Source: Chloroflexota bacterium (GTDB lineage: Bacteria; Chloroflexota; Dehalococcoidia; Dehalococcoidales; JAUYDJ01). From it: 5,294 nucleotides of DNA. The notes under the pieces are model-generated. The model saw only the letters and a list, made by a program, of their open reading frames with translations, was not told where the DNA came from and did not search any database. Position numbers and translations under genes: made by a program. Every line of letters begins with the position of its first letter. Positions within the stretch are counted from its first letter, which is position 1. Positions 1 through 5,294 of the stretch are shown piece by piece. Where the stretch lies: positions 1 to 5,294 of the forward strand of contig JAUYDJ010000178.1 of NCBI GenBank assembly GCA_030690025.1, given 5' to 3'.

Positions 1-1
1 G

Positions 2-613
2 GATGACATCCAGGGTATCGTGGAGCTGATCGGCAAAGTCGGTGCGCTGGGCAAAGATGCCAAAGGCAGGCGGCCGCAGCTAAGGGTCAGCGTATCAACC
101 TTTGTGCCCAAGCCGCATACCCCCTTCCAGTGGGTCGCCCAGGAAAGCGAGACACAGATAACTGCCAAGCAGGAGTTGCTCCTTCAAGGGCTGCGCCGGA
201 AAGGGGTCAAGCCGTCCTGGACGGAGCCTGAACTGAGCCTGCTGGAAGCGGTGCTGTCACGCGGCGACCGGCGGCTGGGCAAGGTTATCTATAATGCCTG
301 GCAGATGGGGGCCAGGTTTGACGCCTGGAATGAGTGCTTTGACTTCAGCAAGTGGCTGGCGGCTTTTGAGAAGGCCGGGTTGGAGATGAGCTTCTATGCC
401 CACCGCGAGCGCCCACTGGATGAAGTCCTGCCCTGGAGCCATATTGACATCGGCGTTACACCGGCTTTTCTGAAGCGGGAATACCAGCGCGCGGTTTCGG
501 GCAAGGAGACGGCGGACTGCCGCTTTGACATCTGCAATGCCTGCGGCCTGGAGCAGTGCCAGCCCACGTGCCGGCAGAAACTCAGCAAAAAGGCTGCCGA
601 GAGTTCAACTTAA
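2..613 (+). CDS. B12-binding/radical SAM family protein, C-terminal part (5' end outside window)
   Basis: The frame is open from base 2 to a TAA at 611-613, giving about 203 visible residues. The GTG at 20 is an internal valine, because codons upstream of it (DDIQGI) read through in the same frame. The segment VSTFVPKPHTPFQW (visible residues about 30-43) is typical of the end of the radical SAM barrel in the large B12-binding/radical SAM family (TIGR03960-like). The CxxxCxxC cluster and the cobalamin domain of that family would lie upstream and are not seen. The C-terminus carries five cysteines in about 18 residues (visible 173-190: C-x4-C-x2-C-x4-C-x3-C), which could hold a metal or an extra Fe-S cluster. 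The reaction is unknown. In many bacteria this family is fused to or followed by a DUF2344 domain, but here the protein stops and a convergent gene follows. The family call is from motif recall and is fairly confident; the function is not. Confidence 0.8.
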   Translation, partial: DDIQGIVELIGKVGALGKDAKGRRPQLRVSVSTFVPKPHTPFQWVAQESETQITAKQELLLQGLRRKGVKPSWTEPELSLLEAVLSRGDRRLGKVIYNAWQMGARFDAWNECFDFSKWLAAFEKAGLEMSFYAHRERPLDEVLPWSHIDIGVTPAFLKREYQRAVSGKETADCRFDICNACGLEQCQPTCRQKLSKKAAESST

Positions 614-657
614 GCGTTCCTCTCGGTGTCTATTGATGCCCTTATCCAGAACATCTC

Positions 658-792
658 ACCTCACCCCCTGTATCCCCCTCTCCAGGGTTTGGAGAGGGGG
701 GAAGATAATTTGAAGAGAGGGGGCTTTCAGCCCCCTCTCTTAGATACACTCCCCCTTCACTATTCTTAAAAGAAAAAGACAAGGGGGTAGGT
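658..792. repeat. Compact palindromic repeat element (MITE-like) between convergent genes
   Basis: This 135-bp stretch is built from alternating C-rich and G-rich arms. Its outer ends are near-perfect inverted repeats: ACCTCACCCCCT at 658-669 and AGGGGGTAGGT at 782-792, which match except for one extra C on the left. Inside are three hairpins. The first has a 10-bp stem, 674-683 with 691-700, and a 7-nt loop. The second has a 12-bp perfect stem, 713-724 with 730-741. The third is CCCCCTT/AAGGGGG, 751-757 with 781-787, with a 23-nt loop. The arms are similar enough to pair in alternative ways. No transposase and no clear target-site duplication are visible. The structure is seen directly; calling it a mobile or dispersed repeat is inference, supported by a related sequence at 4170-4216. 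Confidence 0.6.
713..741. terminator. Strong hairpin, possible bidirectional terminator
   Basis: A 12-bp perfect GC-rich stem (AAGAGAGGGGGC at 713-724, GCCCCCTCTCTT at 730-741) closes a 5-nt loop. It lies 100 bp after the radical SAM stop codon and 81 bp after the end of the convergent SDR gene, where a shared terminator is expected. Neither side has a good T-tract (TAGATACACT follows on the + strand, CAAATTATCTT on the - strand). Intrinsic termination is therefore uncertain, and the hairpin may simply be part of the repeat that contains it. Confidence 0.5.
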
Positions 793-821
793 CATAAATC
801 TCAATTGCAGGCGGGGAGAGC

Positions 822-1585
822 TTAAGCGTTGGTGCCGCCGTCGACCAGGATATAGTGCCCGGTGATGTAGCTGGAAGCGTCCGAAGCCAGGAACAGCGCC
901 GTCCCGACCACGTCCTCAGGCAGACCAACCCGTCCACCCAGGGGTACGGCCGCGTCTATCTTCTGCATCAACTCGGGGTTTGACCAGGTGCGGCGGTTGA
1001 ACTCGGTCTTGACCATGGCCGGCGCGATGGCGTTGACCCGCACGTTGTACGGGCCCAGCTCCCGCGCCATAACCCGGGTAAGCATGGCCACGCCGGCTTT
1101 GCTGATACAATAGACGCCCAGCGGCGACATGGCCTTAAATGACAGCTGGGAAGCCATGTTAATGATATTACCCTTTTTCTGAGCCACCATGTGTTTCGCC
1201 ACCGCCTGCGAACACAGGAAGTAGCCTTTGAGGTTGGTATTAATCTCCTTGTCCCAGTTCTCTTCGGTCACTTCCAGCATCGGCGACCGGATGCCAATGG
1301 CGGCGTTGTTTACCAGGATATCAATGACGCCGAACTCGGCCATTACCTGCTGCACCATAGCCTCGACTTCAGCCTTCCGCGAAATATCCGCCTGGACAAC
1401 CAGCGAGCGCCGTCCCAGCTTGCGGATTTCCTCGGCTACCGTCTTCAGTCCGCCATCCTCGACCCGGCTGCAAACAGCCACGTCAGCCCCGGCTTCGGCC
1501 AGGCCTAAAGCAATGGCCTTGCCCATGCCCCGCTTGGCCCCGGTGACAATGGCTACCTTACCCCTGAGGGACAAATCAGGTATGC

Positions 1586-1589
<4 letters not shown>
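822..1589 (-). CDS. Short-chain dehydrogenase/reductase (SDR), FabG-like oxidoreductase
   Basis: This is a complete 255-residue classical SDR, the usual length for the family. It is a cytosolic NAD(P)(H)-dependent Rossmann enzyme that interconverts an alcohol and a ketone. Visible motifs are the nucleotide-binding TGAKRGMG (16-23), D68 of the ADIS segment, NNAA (94-97, where NNAG is usual), N119, catalytic S147 and the Y160-x3-K164 pair. N186-P190 and the C-terminal VDGG are also typical. Arg42 after the second strand suggests a preference for NADP(H), by inference. The start is GTG at 1589-1587; it overlaps the gyrA TGA as GTGA, and GGAGGAA lies 8 nt upstream. No other good start precedes the TGxxxGxG motif. 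The stop is TAA at 824-822, followed by the hairpin-rich gap. The substrate cannot be read from the sequence: 3-oxoacyl-ACP reductase (FabG), a gluconate/KduD-type sugar dehydrogenase and other SDRs are all possible, so no gene symbol is given. Confidence 0.93.
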
Positions 1590-4069
<2,480 letters not shown>

Positions 4070-4080
4070 ACTCTAGTTAG

Positions 4081-4087
4081 ACCTCCT
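4081..4087 (-). promoter_or_regulatory. Ribosome binding site for gyrA
   Basis: A full AGGAGGT on the - strand stands 11 nt before the ATG. The match to the 16S 3' end is perfect and the spacing is slightly long. Together with the in-frame TAG just upstream of the ATG it fixes the gyrA start. Confidence 0.8.
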
Positions 4088-4169
4088 GCTACAGTTCCGT
4101 TCAATCATGCTTGTTTCTAATCCGAAGTAAACTGTCATTGTTATGAAAAAGTCCTTCCCGGTTTCTACT

Positions 4170-4216
4170 ACCTCACCCTCTTTATCCCGACAGCATCGGG
4201 GAGAGATTTTAATTTG
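4170..4216 (+). repeat. Degenerate second copy of the intergenic repeat, with hairpin
   Basis: In the gap between the TPR gene and gyrA, 4170-4188 matches 658-676 at 17 of 19 positions (ACCTCACCCyCTkTATCCC). It is followed by a small hairpin (CCCGA 4186-4190, loop CAGCA, TCGGG 4196-4200), then GGGG and AATTTG at 4211-4216. The copy at 658 has the same order: TATCCC, hairpin, G-run, AATTTG (707-712). The hairpin would be in the leader of gyrA mRNA, or between cistrons if the TPR gene and gyrA are co-transcribed. No T-tract follows it on either strand, so it is not a good terminator. Confidence 0.5.
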
Positions 4217-4249
4217 CCTGTCAGCGTCAACCAAGATTGAGCAAAGACT

Positions 4250-5074
4250 TTACTCCTCATCCTCGGACTTTTCCTCTTCTTCCCCACCCTCGAGGGCTGA
4301 TTCCTTGACGGGAATTTCCACGCCCTCCTCATCGATGATGGTGTAGCCGGGCGCTTCGCTGGCGGCTTCCTCATACTCCAGCCCGCGCTTGACCATACGG
4401 TCGCTGACATAAGTCCGGTCCTCGATGCCCCTCGGCGGGAAGGAAGGCATTCCCACCTGGTCGGGGTGCTGATATGTCTCGCGGACAATAACGATAATCT
4501 TCTGCTCGCTGGCGCTGACCACGGCCGCGCTGTACTTGTTGCCGCCAAACATGAGCTTGATGAGCCGCAGGGCGTGCCTGGGCTGAATTCCCCCCAGGTA
4601 CTCGCCGCGGCCGTTCTCCGCAACCAGGGACGCGCCCTCAATCCGCAAATATACCTTGTCGCCGGCGACCATTTTCACCAGCACCTCGGGCGGCGCCAAA
4701 CGGCTGAGCTTGACCACCCCCGCCTTACCAACCTCCTCGATAAACGACTGTGGTTCGGCAGTGCGTGAATCAGCCTCGGCGGTGACCACGGCTGCCTCCA
4801 GACGAGACATGCGCTGGAGGTTCTTTTTGGCAATAGAGTTATAGGGGTCAAGCTTGAGCGCTTTGCCGTAGGCTTCCCGCGCCGGCGTGTACTCGCCCAG
4901 TTCCAGGTAGGCCCGGCCCAGCCGGTTATGGGCATCAACATCGGTGGGAAAGTTACTGATGATGGTATTGTTGATATCTACCGCCTCACGCCACTTGCCC
5001 TGCATAGCTAAATCTATGGCCAGCTTGGTGCTGTGCCGCTTGAGCCTGAACTGTTCTTCTTCTTGATATGACAT
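4250..5074 (-). CDS. TPR-repeat protein with uncharacterised C-terminal domain and acidic tail
   Basis: The protein has 274 residues from the preferred ATG. Residues 13-46 and 47-80 form two tetratricopeptide repeats; the second is a good consensus match (RLGRAYLELGEYTPAREAYGK, then ALKLDP). TPR helices bind partner proteins. A linker with a helical and Ala-rich start follows (81-120). Residues about 121-212 then form a beta-rich region with GEYLGGIQPRHALRLIKLMFGG (157-178) and an RETYQHPDQVGMPSFP stretch (198-213). I do not recognise this region as a named domain. The tail (262-274) is almost wholly Glu/Asp. There is no signal peptide or membrane segment, so the protein is probably cytosolic. 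GTG at 5080 is possible (276 residues), but AGGAA would directly abut it, while ATG at 5074 has AGGAA 6 nt upstream. An in-frame TAG at 5086-5084 excludes longer starts. The gene lies 180 bp ahead of gyrA and behind a good promoter. The TPR call is secure and the function is unknown. Confidence 0.85.
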   Translation of the reverse strand: MSYQEEEQFRLKRHSTKLAIDLAMQGKWREAVDINNTIISNFPTDVDAHNRLGRAYLELGEYTPAREAYGKALKLDPYNSIAKKNLQRMSRLEAAVVTAEADSRTAEPQSFIEEVGKAGVVKLSRLAPPEVLVKMVAGDKVYLRIEGASLVAENGRGEYLGGIQPRHALRLIKLMFGGNKYSAAVVSASEQKIIVIVRETYQHPDQVGMPSFPPRGIEDRTYVSDRMVKRGLEYEEAASEAPGYTIIDEEGVEIPVKESALEGGEEEEKSEDEE

Positions 5075-5080
5075 CGCCAC

Positions 5081-5085
5081 TTCCT
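5081..5085 (-). promoter_or_regulatory. Ribosome binding site deciding the TPR gene start
   Basis: AGGAA on the - strand lies 6 nt before ATG 5074-5072, which is normal spacing. It lies 0 nt before the alternative GTG 5080-5078, which is too close to work. This favours the ATG. Confidence 0.6.
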
Positions 5086-5112
5086 AATCTAGAGTGCGTA
5101 ATTAACCACTTC

Positions 5113-5140
5113 ATTCTAGCCAATACCACAGAAAAGTCAA
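5113..5140 (-). promoter_or_regulatory. SigA-type promoter of the TPR gene (possibly of TPR-gyrA-SDR)
   Basis: On the - strand, TTGACT (5140-5135, 5/6 match to the -35 consensus) and TAGAAT (5118-5113, 5/6 match to the -10 consensus) are 16 bp apart. Transcription would start near 5106, giving a leader of about 30 nt to the ATG at 5074. It is the best promoter in the window and points into the three - strand genes. Confidence 0.7.
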
Positions 5141-5216
5141 TATGGTTCAAAAGCTGGAAAATTGGCTAAGCCATGCTGACGGGGATTGTGGCTGAAGGGT
5201 GGGGTGTCATCATATT

Positions 5217-5245
5217 AGTTTAGCAAGAATAGGGCCGTTTATCAA
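5217..5245 (-). promoter_or_regulatory. Second, upstream promoter candidate with extended -10
   Basis: On the - strand, TTGATA (5245-5240, 5/6) and TAAACT (5222-5217, 4/6) are 17 bp apart, with TGC directly before the -10 as in extended -10 promoters. It would give a leader of about 135 nt for the TPR gene. An inverted repeat (5226-5254) encloses its -35 box. It is weaker than the downstream promoter, and a chance match is possible. Confidence 0.4.
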
Positions 5246-5254
5246 GCCTATTCT
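5226..5254. repeat. Inverted repeat around the upstream -35 box, operator-like
   Basis: AGAATAGG (5226-5233) and CCTATTCT (5247-5254) are perfect 8-bp inverted arms separated by 13 bp. Past one mismatch, two more pairs (GC/GC) extend the outer end. The -35 box of the upstream promoter candidate sits inside the spacer. The arms could be a repressor site or an RNA hairpin; the sequence does not say which. Confidence 0.4.
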
Positions 5255-5282
5255 CGCTCCAGCGAAGGGGGATAGCAATTTG
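5254..5282 (+). repeat. Possible third member of the GGGG...AATTTG repeat family
   Basis: A 12-bp imperfect palindrome (TCGCT-CC-AGCGA, 5254-5265) is followed by GGGGG, ATAGC and AATTTG (5277-5282). The same order of small palindrome or hairpin, G-run and AATTTG ends the repeats at 658-712 and 4170-4216, all in the + orientation. The match is short and the copy is the least certain of the three. The rest of the right edge (to 5294) shows no gene. Confidence 0.3.
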
Positions 5283-5294
5283 AGGCTAACCGCC

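Noticed and set aside
4070..4080. ACTCTAG...TTAG near the gyrA start, resembling the reverse complement of 5085-5096 near the TPR gene start
   Set aside because: It is short and in opposite orientation relative to the two genes, so probably a coincidence.
4206..4230. TTGACG followed by TAAAAT on the - strand as a gyrA promoter
   Set aside because: The spacing is only 13 bp, too short for a SigA promoter. Using TTGGTT at 17 bp instead leaves a poor -35, so it is not listed as a feature.
4168..4768. Open frames of 100-157 codons on both strands overlapping the TPR gene
   Set aside because: Their translations are rich in Arg, Ser and Pro, as expected of shifted frames, while the TPR frame has clear repeats and a good start.
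5213..5293. A 27-codon open stretch on the - strand at the right edge, as the tail of another gene
   Set aside because: It is too short to recognise, and it overlaps the inverted repeat and the upstream promoter candidate.

Overview
The window reads as an ordinary chromosomal segment from a moderately GC-rich bacterium. The GyrA variant ([10 protein letters not shown] around the catalytic tyrosine), the stand-alone B12-type radical SAM tail and the TPR protein next to gyrA are compatible with Chloroflexota (Dehalococcoidia-like). That assignment is inference from memory of these families and has not been tested by search. Almost all of the sequence is protein-coding, and no RNA gene, CRISPR array or complete insertion sequence is visible.

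Layout: on the + strand, 2-613 is the 3' end of a radical SAM protein that enters from the left edge. A 208-bp gap (614-821) separates it from three convergent genes on the - strand. That gap is filled by a compact hairpin-rich repeat (658-792) that may also terminate transcription from both sides. Reading the - strand from right to left, the genes are a TPR protein with an uncharacterised C-terminal region (4250-5074), gyrA (1586-4069) and a short-chain dehydrogenase/reductase (822-1589). A well-formed SigA-type promoter lies just upstream of the TPR gene (5113-5140), with a second candidate further up (5217-5245). gyrA and the SDR gene overlap by 4 bp (GTGA), so their translation is probably coupled. 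The TPR gene and gyrA are 180 bp apart, and that gap contains a second, degenerate copy of the repeat and no strong terminator or promoter. A three-gene transcript is therefore plausible but not proven.

Function: GyrA is the DNA breakage-reunion subunit of gyrase and is complete, with its catalytic tyrosine and a GyrA box. The SDR is a complete NAD(P)H oxidoreductase of unknown substrate. The TPR protein probably mediates protein-protein contacts, and its role is unknown. No metabolic pathway links the three.

No convincing new multi-gene system is present. The items most worth a second look are the TPR fusion protein beside gyrA, the coupled gyrA-SDR pair, and a family of intergenic repeats sharing a GGGG...AATTTG end in all three gaps.
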